From contig CAJQUW010011515.1 of NCBI GenBank assembly GCA_907163375.1, positions 33,124 through 97,123 of the forward strand: 64,000 nt of DNA. Direction: 5' to 3'. This DNA comes from Prostheceraeus crozeri. Taxonomy: Eukaryota; Platyhelminthes; Polycladida; Euryleptidae. The notes below the pieces were generated by a model, which had not been told where the DNA came from, ran no database searches, and saw only the letters and a program-made list of their open reading frames with translations. Made by a program: the position numbers and the translations under genes. Below are positions 52,676-64,000 of the stretch, piece by piece (positions within the stretch are counted from its first letter, which is position 1; each line of letters opens with the position of its first letter).

Positions 52676-53405
52676 CCAATGATCGGCAATGATATCATAT
52701 AGAATGATATCATTTTATGAATTTTATAATGAAAATATGCCATTTTTTAATGAAATATACATAGGCATACACCGTAAATAGATCTAGTCATACGAATTTT
52801 TCGATTTACACTGCTACCATGCTACTTTTACTGCTCTAAGTAATGAAATTAAAATCAGATTGCATGCAGCATCGATATATTCCAAATAATGGAAGACCGA
52901 AGAAAGCAGTTTAGTCATACAAAGCTTCTTGTATATAAAGACTTAGTTGGGGCCTATGGCCTATACATTAGACATCGCATGATTTGATTTAAGCTTTGTA
53001 CACTCGAATTACAAATATGTCTACAATATGCAGTTGGTTAGGTCAACAGTACCCTAAGAACGAAAAAGGTAAAAAATATTTAGATTACAGTCAAGACTTC
53101 AAAAACATCAAGGCAGTTATCAATGAATTAAATGTCCAATCATAGGCCTACTGGAAGTCTGAAGTAACCAGCAATATATGAGCTATGATATCGCTCGAGC
53201 ACATATATCAACTACATGAATCAACTAGTGCGGAAGGACATGGGTTGAACAAACGAAAAAAACTACATTTGCTTCAATACAAAATGCAAAGAATCTGTGA
53301 TTAGAAAATAAAATTGAACGAAAATTTTTGATGGTATCATTTTATATAATTTTTCAAAAATAAAATGATTTAAAATGATATCATTTTATCATTGCCGATC
53401 TTTGG
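52676..53405. mobile_element. Mariner-type MITE candidate flanked by TA
   Basis: Left end CCAATGATCGGCAATGATA and right end, inverted, CCAAAGATCGGCAATGATA: 19-bp terminal repeats with one mismatch, flanked by TA on both sides. The subterminal ATGATATCATTTT palindrome is also present at both ends. About 730 bp, no ORF. Confidence 0.65.
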
Positions 53406-53630
53406 TAATTACCATAGGTGAAATATAATCTGCAGTGACTTTCTTAGCAAGTTGTCAACCGCTGTCTTGGCAAATTGAGTGAATTCACTGCTGAGGAACG
53501 AAGACGAGAACGGGTTGGAACGGAGCTAACCGGTACAACTAGCTTGCAGAGATAATGGGGCGCATATTTATTAATGTTAACATGATATGTATTTCAATTA
53601 TATTTTTCATTTTGTTTCAAAATGTGTAAC

Positions 53631-53828
53631 TGATGTGACTGACTTTCTCTCTCTCTTCTCTCTCCCCTGACTCTTTATCATTGGCTCTAACTGTTCGCGT
53701 GTTTCCCCTAATGTCTCCTTCATGTACTCTGGGCTATGGGCAGGGAATACACACATGTTTGTCCATCCACGCTGACTTGTTCTTCCTCGTGTTTGCACAG
53801 CTCACTAGCAATTAGTCCCAACACATCA
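53631..53828 (+). repeat. 5' LTR of the second Ty3/gypsy element
   Basis: 198 bp, TGATGTG to CACATCA; a T/C-rich stretch follows the first 12 bases. Confidence 0.9.
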
Positions 53829-53841
53829 ACTGGCGACGAGA

Positions 53842-54779
53842 ATGGCTCAACGATTAACGATCCCACTACCACGCACCTTCATGGACCATCCTGGTGATCC
53901 TACGGTCCGTTGGGCTAATTGGTTAGCACAGCTTAAAAACTTCTTCACCTTAACGGATTTGACACTTTCTTCTTCGAACAAACTGAGCGACCATGCAAAG
54001 AACGCCTATCTCTCTGCATTGCTCGGAACTGAGGGTGCTCGTATTTTAATGGCACACCCAGTAGCTGCTACAGCTGAATCTGCGACTTTCGCTGATTTCA
54101 GCGCCGCCGTATCCACCCTCTTCGAACGACCTGTCAATCCTGTGCGCGCTGAATATGAATTTCGCAATCGACGTCAAGGCCCGACCGAGTCGGCCGCGGA
54201 CTTCCTTACGTCTCTACGAACCCTGTACGTCGACTGTACCAACCTATGCTCAGATGGCGCCGAGGCGAAGAAGCTCGAAGAACACAACCTCGCGATGCAG
54301 CTAGCAATCGGCTGTTACTCCCGCAAGACGCAGGAGAAACTTTTGCAGCAGCCTGACGTGGATCTCAACGTCTTTTTTCACACGATGCAAGCTGATGAGT
54401 CCGCTTCTGAAGCGTCAGCCGCGATACGAACCGAGGCTCTCAATCGCAGCATCGCAATCGTCACGCATCATCGAGACAAGCGTGGCAGTGGCAAGAACTT
54501 TAAGCCTACTAAACAAAGCACTTCAAACTCGTGCATCGGATGTGGTTCGACTGTGCATCAGTTCAAGTCTCTGAGTGCCCTGCGTACGGCAAGACATGTA
54601 ATAGCTGCAAAAAATTGCATCATTTTGCCGCGCTCTGCATGTCACGAAACAAGAGGAGCGACCGCAGCGTCAAATCTCTCTTCCTCAGCGAGCTCCAGAT
54701 CGGCGCAATTTCATCTCCTGCTTATGAAATTACATTGCTTGTCCAGTGTGACTCAGCGACCGCCATGTTACATTCATGA
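53842..54779 (+). pseudogene. gag: Gag of the second LTR element, frameshifted
   Basis: ATG 53842 opens a capsid-like region (YEFRNRRQGPTESAADFLTS). The zinc-knuckle region starts as SCIGCGSTVHQ, then the frame changes near 54560, and CPAYGKTCNSCKKLHHFAALC follows in the next frame, which stops at 54779. The protease continues in a third frame. Confidence 0.75.
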
Positions 54780-57737
54780 TAGACTCCGGAGCCGACATCT
54801 CCACCTTACAGCACGCAGTGGCTTCCGACAACTTCCCTTTGGCATCGATTCGCCCGAACAACCAAGTTGTGCGTAACTTCGACCACAGCCCCATATCTGG
54901 CATCAAAGGCTTTCTCGCATGCAGCCTCAGCTACAACGACCGCCGCAACACTCCCGCTGACTTCCTCGTAGTGCCCAACAGCTATCCTAGCGTCATCGGT
55001 CGTGACGTCATGCGGAGCCTTGGACTAAGAATCTGTGACGACCGCGGCAACATCTTGAGTGTTCGCTCTACAAGCGCGTGCGTACGCGCAGCAGACAAGT
55101 CAACAGAATGTGCGCTCGATAACTTCCCTTCTCTGCGAAGCACCGACCTTGGGACCTTCCCAGACTACACGCATACAATTTCTGTGAGCGAGACTTTCAG
55201 ACCTCACGTGACCAAACTTCGCTCTGTTCCTTTGGCCAAACGTGATGCTGTTATGCGCGAGATTCAGAGTATGGATCTGGTCTCCAAGAAAGACGGAGGT
55301 GTCAGAATTACAAGTGACCTTTCTCCACTTAACACTTACATTGTTCCTGATCGACATCCTTTGCCTCTCCTCGAGGATCTGCTCCTTCAATTGCGCGGTG
55401 CCTCCTTCTTTTCAAAAATCGACCTACGAAAAGGGTATTTTCACATACTCTTGGACGAAAGCAGTCGCCGATACACTGCAACGATAACACCGCTTGGGTT
55501 AATGGCCTACAACAGACTACCCATGGGTCTGCGCGACGCCGCGTCAGTGTTTCAAAAGTGTGTTTTTGAAACCCTTAAGAAGTGCAACAACTCTATTGCC
55601 TTCATTGACGATATTCTCGTTTACGGCAAGACTCGTGAAGAGCATGATGTTGCTCTGCAAAACGTTTTTCAAGCCTTGTCCGACAAACAATTCCGCGTCA
55701 ACGTCGACAAGTGCGAGCTATGCGTCTCCGAAACCACGTTCCTCGGCTTCCGATTGAACAAAGATGGTGTCCGTCCCAACCCCGACAAGATCCGACCCAT
55801 CAAACAAGCACCACCGCCGAAGAACCTAAAACAACTGCAATCCTTCCTGGGCGCGGTTAACTACCTCTCTAACTTCATCCCCAACCTTGCGAACTTGGCG
55901 GAGCCTCTCCGAGTCTCACGCGCAAGAACCAAGCTTTCACTTGGGGTTGCGACCAAGAGAGGGCATTCCAAACTTTAATGGAGTCGATCTCGGAGGAGCT
56001 ACAACTCTCAATCTTTGATCCCCATGCCCCAACAATCGTTACGGTCGACGCAAGCGACATTGGACTCGGTGCGCAGCTCTCGCAGCAGAAAAATGATATT
56101 GAAGTGCCGATTCAATTCGCCTCACATACGCTCTCGGATCGTGAGCGCAACTTCGCGACAAACGAGCGTGAAGCACTCGCGTGTTTGTGGGCCGTAGAGC
56201 ATTGGGAAAAATTGCTGCTAGGCCGCCATTTCACTCTCCGAACTGACCATGGCGCTCTGTCAACTCTCCTCCAACATCACACTTCCACCCGAAAGTCCAC
56301 TAAATTCATCCGATGGCGTGAACGCTTGTCTCGCTTTGATTTCTCCGTGAGCTACATCAAAGGCAACACCAACTACATGGCCGACGCTTTGAGCCGCTTG
56401 CCTCAAGCCAATCCAAAGAAAGAAGACGTGATCGTGGATGAGGAATCAGAGACTACCGCCACAATTGCAAGTTTAATGAGCAGCCCGATATCTCTCGACG
56501 AATTGAAGAAGCAAACCCTTCGAGACGACACCTGAAAGCAAGCAATGACATTCGTGAAATCTCCTGGCCTGCGAAAAATGACCTCTCCCCGGACATTTAC
56601 CCCTTTTACAATGTCCGAGACGAACTCAGCATCGAGAGCGACCTTCTTATACGGAGTGATTCTCGAATTGTCGTGCCTACTTCCATGCGCAGGACTATCC
56701 TCAACGTCGCACATGCTGGACATCCTGGTATTGTTCGTGCAAAGCGGCAGTACGGACGAATTTACCTGGTGGCCTGGAATGGACTCGCATGTCGAGAACT
56801 TAGTCCGAAATTGCACGCCTGCGGAGACAGCAGTAAGTCCCACAAACCCACGTCGTGCAACCAACGAAAAATTGAACTGCCAAACGAGGCATGGCACAAA
56901 GTAGCTATCGACATCACCGGTCCGTTCGCCAAGCGCCAAGTCATCAGCGATTCCTGACAGTGGTCATAGACTATAAGTCCGGATTCCCGGAAGTCCTCCT
57001 GTCGGTGACATAACTTCCGGTCGAATGATCTCTTGGCTTCAAGAATTATTTTCTCGCTACGGCAATCCGTCAATCTTAGTGTCAGACAATGGCAAGCAAT
57101 TCTGCTCTGGAATTTTTGAAGAGTTTCTACGACAACGAGACATCCTGCATTGGAAAACGCCCGTCTACGATCCTCGACCAAACGGAAAAGTTGAAGTCTT
57201 CAACCGCTATTTGAAACACGATGTACAAACGTTCGCTTCAGGGAAGGAGGAATTCGCCTCAGGAATTCAAGAGCTGCTAATGAGTTATCGATCAACCAGC
57301 CCGACTCCTGAAGGCGAGACTCCAGCTGAAGCATTTTTCAAGCGTCGAATCCGCACGGATTACGAGCCTGCCCGCCGAAAGCCTACCAACGAATCAGCAC
57401 TACGATTTCCCGCGAGAACGACGATCAATCTCCTCAGCAAAAGCCACGCTACAGAGGTCCGTTTCGCATCAACGACTGGGTGCGCGTTCGACTACCCCAT
57501 GTCCCGAAAGGCCTCTCACCTTTCTCCGAACCACGGCGCATCACTGAAGTATGCGGACACTACACGTATCTGCTATCTGACGGCAACAGATGGAACGCGA
57601 GGAGCTTGGTCCGTCATCGTGAAGACCGCCAAGCAATCGAGATTGGAGTCGAAGGAGCTCTACGGAGAAGATCGAACAGGAAATCCCGTGGTCTTCCGCC
57701 TATCCGCTATCCACACGGAATTCGAGGAGGGAGATGA
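54776..57737 (+). pseudogene. pol: Pol of the second LTR element: protease, RT, RNase H, integrase; many breaks
   Basis: Protease: MIDSGADIST at the start. RT: SKKDGGVRITSDLSPLN, YNRLPMGLRDAASVFQ and FIDDILVYG, with about 20 residues missing just before SKKDGG. Frame changes near 55905. RNase H: VTVDASDIGLGAQLS and NYMADALSRLP, ending at 56535. The integrase zinc domain is split between frames at 56545-56957. The core (SILVSDNGKQFCS, NGKVEVFNRYLKH) is at 57025-57460, then a further shift near 57460 precedes the C-terminal part (GHYTYLLSDGNRWNARSLV). At least five frameshifts in all. Confidence 0.85.
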
Positions 57738-57935
57738 TGATGTGACTGACTTTCTCTCTCTCTTCTCTCTCCCCTGACTCTTTATCATTGGCTCTAACTG
57801 TTCGCGTGTTTCCCCTAATGTCTCCTTCATGTACTCTGGGCTATGGGCAGGGAATACACACATGTTTGTCCATCCACGCTGACTTGTTCTTCCTCGTGTT
57901 TGCACAGCTCACTAGCAATTAGTCCCAACACATCA
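57738..57935 (+). repeat. 3' LTR of the second Ty3/gypsy element
   Basis: Identical to 53631-53828; followed by the GTAAC target duplication. Confidence 0.9.
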
Positions 57936-57940
57936 GTAAC

Positions 57941-58451
57941 AGACTGAGGAACAAATGGAGTTGGAGACTTATAAGTCAGATTTCCATGACCCAGAGTTAT
58001 CCAAATGCTTGTGCATGATCTTTGATTGACAGACATTTTCAGCATTAGAGAATGTTCAATGGAGTAGAAAATCTGAGAGACCAAGAAAGAATCGTGACAA
58101 TGTAAACAGTTTTCGATTTCTTATGACATTTGTTTTCATGCATCTTGAAATTGTCAAATCGCTCAGCAGTACCTCATCCTTTCAACTTCAAATTTAATGT
58201 CTGCTGAGATAATATGACCAACAATGTTCGTTTGAGCATTGTTTGAGATCGAATTAGTTCCATGGTTGCAAGAGGATACTTGTTGGAGTGGGTTGGAGTG
58301 TCGTGCTTACCAATGAACATATTTTGAATCAAAGCTTGAAGAAAGAGGAAGAGCCTATAAATCGAGAACAGAAAGTGTGGATGATAAAGGGCTTGAACTA
58401 AGTAATTAAGCAACGGAGTAAGAAGATATACAGAAGAGAATTTTTCTTACT
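57941..58451. other. Intergenic DNA, no gene
   Basis: AT-rich; chance frames only. Confidence 0.5.
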
Positions 58452-58943
58452 TTGAACCTGAAACGGTTTGGATGCAACGGAGACATCATCTACAAAGCTT
58501 ATTGCGCTTACATAAAATCTGTTCTCCTATACGCTTACCCGGTATTTTGTAATATTCCTGACTATCTGTGCAACAAGCTTCTTCGACTTGAGAGAAGAGT
58601 TGTTAAAATTATTGGTGACTCGGTCTCTGGCCTCAAGTGTCCGTCTTTATTAGAAGTTGGCGACAAGCAGTTTACTAATTTGTTCAAAGAAGTGTTGAAG
58701 TTTGAGGACCATCCGTTGAGAATTTTCTTTCATGAGCGAACTGCAGTGATGTGTAGAAATCAATGTGCATTGAAACGACCGAAGGTCATCACAAAGCGTT
58801 TTTAAAATTCTTTTATTAAATATTGTAAATGACTGATCTGTGCACTTCTCTCTTTATGCTTCGATTAATATTTCATATCATGTGTAAATATGCATATAAT
58901 TTGTCAATGCGTTTACCGCCTCCGTGAAGCAAAAAAAAACTTT
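58452..58943 (+). pseudogene. 3' end of a non-LTR retrotransposon
   Basis: The frame 58452-58805 has AYIKSVLLYAYPVFCNIPDYL and RLERRVVKIIGDS, the thumb/C-terminal pattern of CR1/jockey-like RTs. It ends at a proper stop, followed about 120 bp later by an A9 run and a TTTGAATTTGAATAAA tail typical of LINE 3' ends. 5'-truncated insertion. Confidence 0.7.
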
Positions 58944-59089
58944 GAATTTGAATAAACTGCACAACTGAGTAGGCGAAAAAGGTGAAAACAAGATGACGGA
59001 AAAGTGAAAGACAGATATGGAGATATAGAATGTATAAAAACTAATTAAGAACTAATAGCCGTATAACTCGTAGGGATGGAAACGGAAAT

Positions 59090-59118
59090 ATTTATTATTA
59101 TTAAAATATTATTATTAT
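59090..59118. repeat. ATT microsatellite
   Basis: TATTATTATTAAAATATTATTATTATT. Confidence 0.7.
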
Positions 59119-59273
59119 TGAGATATAATTTTCTTTAAGCAGCATATTTAAATAAAATCAAAAAAGTTATCAGTTAGCCAAGCTGCTGTATTATTATCCA
59201 ATCTTACACATTTTCACCGATATGACGGCCTGTTCACGTAAAAAGGATTTTCAAATTACATCTTACATAAAAA

Positions 59274-59609
59274 TCAAAATATCAATGTCTGATAAGTTGA
59301 ACATTCATCTTTGTTATTGAGGCTTGGTTTCATAGATTTTAGTAATATGGCCTCTCTGAAACGTAGGTTAATGCTGCTTGTACCAAACGCTATGATTTTG
59401 ACTGTAAACGGGAAAGCTATGTTAGGAGAGCACCTTAGGTGATGTTTGAGTACACTTGAGTCTTTGTTTGTGGCATGTTCTTTAATGCGTGTATAGAGTG
59501 AACGGACTGTACTCCCGATATAATTAATTTTACACGTTTTGCATGCTATTTCATACACTACCATAGCTCTCAAACAGATGTTGCTGTCAGCAATAACGCA
59601 CTGATTCAA
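59274..59609 (-). pseudogene. GIY-YIG endonuclease domain of a Penelope-like element, left arm
   Basis: The 111-codon frame reads VVYEIACKTCKINYIGST, VRSLYTRIKEHATNK and HHLRCSP, the Y...YIG and R-x3-H core of Penelope-type GIY-YIG nucleases, and ends LLKSMKPSLNNKDE. No RT domain is attached, so this is a fragment; a full element has RT upstream of this domain. It is the better-preserved arm of the palindrome. Confidence 0.8.
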
Positions 59610-59819
59610 TTGATGTTTTTATGTGATTTTCTCAAAGCCATTCGTAGCGTGTACGACTGATGGGATACGCGTACAGGTAAGTCAAGATTACGAAAAATTC
59701 TTAACACCTTAATTAATTAACACTTAATTAAGATTTCGTAATCTTAACTTACCTGTACGCGTATCCCATCAGTCGTACACGCTACGAATGGCTTTGAGAA
59801 AATCACATAAAAACATAAA

Positions 59820-60170
59820 TTGAATCAGTGCGTTATTGCTGACAGCAAAATCTGTTTGAGAGCTATGGTAGTGTATGAAAATAGCATGCAAACGTGTAAA
59901 ATTAATTATAATTTCGGGAGTACAGTCGTTCATTCTATACACGCATTAAAGGAAAACATGCCACAAACAAAGACTCAAGGTCGTACTCAACATCACCTAA
60001 GGTGCTTCTCCTAACATTAGCTTTCCCGTTTACAGTCAAAATCATTAGCGTGTTTTGGTACAAGCAGCATTTAACTACGTTTCAGAGGGAGGCCATATTA
60101 CTAATAAATCTATGAAAACAAGCCTCAATAACAAAGATGAATGTTCAACTTATCAGACATTGATATTTTG
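59820..60170 (+). pseudogene. GIY-YIG endonuclease domain of a Penelope-like element, right arm (decayed)
   Basis: Starts MNQCVIADSKICLRAMVVYE as the left arm does, but small indels break the frame from about codon 20 on; the LRCFS segment is followed by a stop near 60014 while the homologous sequence runs on to about 60170. Confidence 0.75.
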
Positions 60171-60285
60171 ATTTTTATGTAAGATGTAATTTGAAAATCC
60201 TTTTTACGTGAACAGGCCGTCATATCGGTGAAAATGTGTAAGATTTGATAATAATACAGCAGCTTGGCTAACTGATAATTTTTTT

Positions 60286-63249
60286 AATTATTATTATTAT
60301 CTATTATTCATATTCTATTAAAAAACAGGATAACATTTATAACAGAAGCAATCACGCAAGACAAGCAAACAAAACCTTCACATTATCAACCCGCAGAGCT
60401 TAATGGAATCTTAATCGGCGACCCTGTTGACTGATCTCAATACTAACAGATGTTGGGGAATACCTCCAAAAGAAGCTCATTCCACAACCTAGCTGTTCTT
60501 TGAAAGAAGGATCTCTCAAAATATTTAGTCCGACAACGGAAATAAGAAGGAAGGTGTGGATCAGAAGCAGGTTATCAGAGCAAGGAGCGTGATAACAGTG
60601 ACAGAACAGAGAAAGACAGGAAAGTGCTCTGCGGTGTCCACATGATTCTTTACTTTTCAGGCGACCATCAAATACATGAGCAAAACCGTAAGCATCTGCT
60701 CGAATGTCCGTGGATGATAAGTATTACACACTATAGTGAGCTTCAGCCATTGTGTCGTGTCAGCAGGCGGTGACGTGGGGGCACTGTGGCTGGGGTGAGC
60801 AGTTTATCACGAGAATGAACATGGCAGCTGCGCACCGCCGAGATCAACCGTCAACACAGCTGACTGCCAAACCAGTGATCAACCTTGGCTTGCAGTCGCG
60901 ATAAGTGGTTTGGCTCCATGCCAACCATGGCATCATGAGTGAAAAAGGACGCACTCAGAGAGGTGGTTCATCATGCCATCAGCTCAGTGCAGCAGCGATG
61001 GACGCAGCAGCCAAACGTGAGCACTGACCTTTCCACAACTAACACATTCAGCAGAATGTATATCCTTGTTGTGGTTCACTACGTAATCAAGTTGGCATCG
61101 AATTACTTCTAAAGAGTCATCAGCGTCTTCAATCTAGACAAGTCCGGTTGACTATCTTTTAATAATATCACCTTTTTCGAAGAACTGTCAAAATCAGGCA
61201 ATTATTATTAAGAGATGGAAAAACAGGGAGAATAGTTTATCTCAAGAACTTTTGATTTAAATTTAGAATAAGTTAATTAAGTTTATTTAAGTTTAGAATT
61301 GAGACTTCTTCCATAAAAGGCATTCATATTTTGCTTCCATAATATCTACAAACTTAACGTAGTTGACCGATAAAGGCGAGTTTCATGCGAATGGTTACGG
61401 ACGGTGGTGCTCATGAATGAGTTGTTGAACTTCGTTGACATTGTCGACTGTCCTGCTGGTTGTCGGGTATATTACTGAAACGCTCGTCATCTTCACACAG
61501 ACTCTCTGTCGTTTTGAACCGCGAAATGCCACTCGACGACGGATGTCGAGATAAGACCATCTGAGCCGTAGGCCTGACGAAGCATGTCAAGAGTTTTCGG
61601 TAGATGTTCTTGTTCAAACTACACGCAAAATTTGATTGCACGTTCGCTCTTCTGTTTTATCAGTCATGCTGACGATCGCCGAGCCGAGGTTGCAAATGAG
61701 CACTTTATTATACCTTGCTGTCAACTATGAAGATGACATCAAATCACGAAATCGATCTTCCTACACTTCAAGCATACTGAAATAGATATCTATGAAGAAA
61801 GGCAATAGCGATCGAAGTCAGTAGTAACATAGGCATAGCAGGCGGAGTCCGGGAAACCTTTCCGATCAACCCAGTATAGAGCATTATATGAACTATCTCT
61901 GCTGTTCTATCTAATATGCTCAGATAAGGAAACATACATGTAATTACGACATGGCAAGCATAATCTAAATCAGTGCACTTCCTACAGAGAACCAGTGTAT
62001 GAATCGGAAGTAATAAAAAATTTAGCGACTCGATACTTCTAGTCTCTCCCCCCTCCCACAATTTCAATTTCACCGAATCCATCCACGAGCAATTTCGTCA
62101 AAACCATGGATTGAGAACTGGCTTGATCTGTCATAGAATTGCAGTGCAGCACCACTGAGAAGGGTTCCTACCTGGAACCCTGGCATAAAGGATTGGTCCT
62201 GTGGACTGCTTAGTTAGTTAATATACCGCATTCCTTTAATCAACGCCGCGGAATTTATTTCAATCACTACCTTTAAGTGCGGCGTTTATTAAATGTGCGA
62301 TTTTCCACATCGACAATTTTCCAAACTGAATAACGTAATAATTGCAGGTATAAAACCTTGACGGAAAATTACAATAAGAGCTGAAAAAAACCTATCTAGC
62401 AGGTTTCTTGCTGCATGCCGATTTATTAATTGTCGAACAAGGCGTAGGTGGTATCGACGCTGATTGAACACAGTTTCAGGTCCAATGCCGTAACCGTTCA
62501 CTAGGGCCGTTTGGGCGTCCCTCGAAGATCGTCAATCACGCCTTTCTCCGTCTTCCGCTCTTCGCTCGTCCTTCCACTTCGCCTTCGATCGTCGCCAACA
62601 CCAGGCTGTCGGGTCTCCGCTTCCATCGTGCGTACTTTGCCCATTTCCTCCGCTTGATAGTCTCCAGCAGTCCACTGTTTTCTGGCACTTCCACTTTGTC
62701 TCGCACCCAGGGTTGCCAACTCACATCGACAAAAATAGTGACCATACTTCGTGGTTTATGTAGAATTTCAAAAAAACATGATTTTAATCTGTTTTACGCA
62801 AGTTGATCAATATTTAATCTATAAGTCGTTTTTTGTTTATTTCCATGTCATATTATCACAAAATGCTGTGTATACGTGTATGACGAATTTACTATAAGTT
62901 GATTCAAATGATGAATTTATCTTATTTCGGATACATTATCAAAATGTTAAGTAATTTCTATGAAGTTTGTTGTTTACAATCTTTTGAACCAAAGTTTGTT
63001 GCGAACCTAAGATACGACGGAAGACAGTCACATTTCACAGATCGTCAATATAATTTAATTACACTTCCAAATGTGGAATTTTTATTTTTACAATTTAAAC
63101 GATGCACACAATTTTTACAATTACAATAAGCGCAATTTACTCTACTTAAAAATTTGCTTCAAAGCTACTTAAAAACATTGACTGGTCACATCGGCAAGAG
63201 AAGACCGAAAAAAAAGGGGTTTTTTAGTCAATTCGAGAACATTGAATCG
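60286..63249. other. Intergenic DNA, no supported gene
   Basis: A moderately complex stretch at 60420-60720 may be a dispersed repeat; a GC-rich patch at 62500-62710 yields open frames on the minus strand that look compositional. Nothing recognised. Confidence 0.45.
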
Positions 63250-63960
63250 ATTAATAGTTTCAGAAATTCTGTTTGTAACTGGGTAGACACACTCGACTGC
63301 TCCAAATGCAGGCGACGTTTCTTTTCTTCCAAATGCTCCACTCGCTGTCTCGTCTCATTTTCAACTCTTTGTCCCACCGCTTGAATGTCTTCTTTTCAGT
63401 TTCATTTTGGTGTGTGTCTTTTGAAGACGCCAACAGATTCCTGATGGGAGCGCGTTTGAGAAGCACGTTCAATTCTGTACACAAAGCCAATTGTTGTGGG
63501 ATTCGTTCTTGTACTGTGTTCCAGCCTTTTGTATCCGTTCCAACAATCGTTCGGGCGGAACAAAGCATTCAAAATTGGAGCGGTCGAAGCGGTCCCTCAC
63601 GAAACGAACAAAATCATAAAGCAAGGATCGCATCCTACTTTGATTCAAACATTCAGCGGATTTCATCACAGAAAAGCCACGTTCGACTTCCATGTTGCGA
63701 GTAACGACCAGCAGAAACGATTCAACTAATGATCATCAGCTTTGGAAATGAGTTTGAGTCATCGACAACAATTTAACAAAGTATCATCTGGATGTTTGGA
63801 CTGCATGTCGCAGAGTTCATCCGATGACAGCCAAAGCTGGAACATGGAATGCTTTGGAGAGCTCAGCAATTTTTTTCTTGTCAGTTTTTGTGATGTTCTT
63901 CAGTCTTCGCATAGAAAATGTAAGATCCAAGAGTTACATCAGATTGAAGAAAAGTTTTGA
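63250..63960 (-). pseudogene. Decayed hAT-like transposase C-terminal fragment
   Basis: The frame 63693-63469 begins MEVERGFSVMKSAECLNQSR, close to the VERGFS-type block of hAT-like and related domesticated transposases. Flanking frames supply a Lys-rich segment upstream (63740-63960) and a coiled-coil-like segment downstream (to about 63250), with several stops between. No terminal repeats were found within the window. Confidence 0.4.
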
Positions 63961-64000
63961 ACCTTTTCAAACACCCGAAGGTACAACACCTCGTTGTACG

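Larger units (their letters stand above)
53631..57935 (+). mobile_element. Second Ty3/gypsy-type LTR retrotransposon, identical LTRs, broken genes
   Basis: 198-bp LTRs at 53631-53828 and 57738-57935 begin TGATGTG, end CACATCA and are identical by direct comparison. The target duplication GTAAC lies at 53626-53630 and 57936-57940. The primer-site candidate is ACTGGCGACGAGAATG directly after the 5' LTR. The interior is distinctly GC-richer than the surrounding DNA and is multiply frameshifted. Confidence 0.9.
59160..60285. repeat. 1.1-kb palindrome of two Penelope-like 3' ends
   Basis: Arms 59160-59710 and about 59712-60285 are inverted copies with almost no spacer; the centre is CTTAATTAATTAACACTTAATTAAG. 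The outer ends share GTTATCAGTTAGCCAAGC and its inverse. Each arm carries the same GIY-YIG coding segment, pointing outwards. The right arm has more indels. The palindrome would be able to extrude as a hairpin. Confidence 0.8.

Noticed and set aside
53607-57905. Minus-strand frames at 53607-53798 and 57660-57905 encoding the same peptide
   Set aside because: They are the reverse strand of the two identical LTRs, not genes.
62501-62745. Two overlapping charged minus-strand frames
   Set aside because: GC-rich local composition, no recognisable domain, no splice or poly(A) context.
1-64000. CRISPR arrays, bacterial operons, rRNA or tRNA genes
   Set aside because: No regularly spaced direct repeats with unique spacers, no cloverleaf or rRNA sequence recognised, and introns, poly(A) signals and metazoan transposons show eukaryotic DNA.

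Overview
The window is nuclear DNA of a metazoan, probably a marine invertebrate. The evidence is one spliced host gene (FAM53 family, minus strand, 36763-41493) set among metazoan mobile elements: a Maverick/Polinton, Ty3/gypsy LTR elements, non-LTR retrotransposons, Penelope-like elements, Tc1, and hAT- and mariner-type MITEs. The motif TAGGCCTA recurs in the intergenic DNA, which would fit an echinoderm-like genome, but the species is not determined.

Layout. 1-1155: a coiled-coil ORF broken by one TAG. About 2.0-18.9 kb: a Maverick/Polinton (adintovirus-like) element. A protein-primed family B DNA polymerase with a zinc-finger N-terminus runs rightward from the left end. Most other genes run leftward: two paralogous penton-like proteins, adenain-type protease, double-jelly-roll major capsid protein, a basic core-like protein, chromodomain integrase, a conserved unknown, the packaging ATPase, a basic protein with a hydrophobic tail, a RING protein, a free-standing relative of the polymerase N-terminal domain, a DEDDh-type exonuclease, and a right-terminal spliced gene. 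A small rightward island at 9.9-11.2 kb encodes two PC4-like domains and a two-repeat TATA-binding-protein-like protein. Polymerase, integrase, protease, exonuclease and one penton-like copy are broken by stops or frameshifts. Capsid, ATPase, the second penton-like protein and the TBP-like protein are open.

18.9-20.3 kb: tandem repeats with poly-G tracts. 20.7-24.8 kb: a Ty3/gypsy element with 163-bp LTRs and a 5-bp target duplication, missing part of its integrase. 25-36 kb: intergenic DNA with a 71-bp direct duplication, two copies of a hAT MITE, decayed non-LTR retrotransposons and an intact Tc1 transposon. 36.8-41.5 kb: the FAM53 gene. 43.3-44.2 kb: a Penelope-like remnant between inverted arms. 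44-53 kb: AT-rich DNA with simple repeats and a TA-flanked MITE. 53.6-57.9 kb: a second Ty3/gypsy element whose LTRs are identical although its genes carry many frameshifts. 58.4-60.3 kb: a LINE 3' end and a 1.1-kb palindrome of two Penelope-like GIY-YIG ends. 63.2-64.0 kb: a decayed hAT-like transposase fragment.

Most notable points: (1) both outward ends of the Polinton carry mirror-image copies of the same promoter (two CCAAT boxes 17 bp apart, then TATA), a start-codon-only exon and a 67-nt intron; (2) the element encodes its own TBP-like protein next to PC4-like domains, which looks like a private transcription-initiation module; (3) the polymerase N-terminal domain exists a second time as a free-standing protein next to a RING protein. 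All calls come from reading the sequence by eye; no searches were run.
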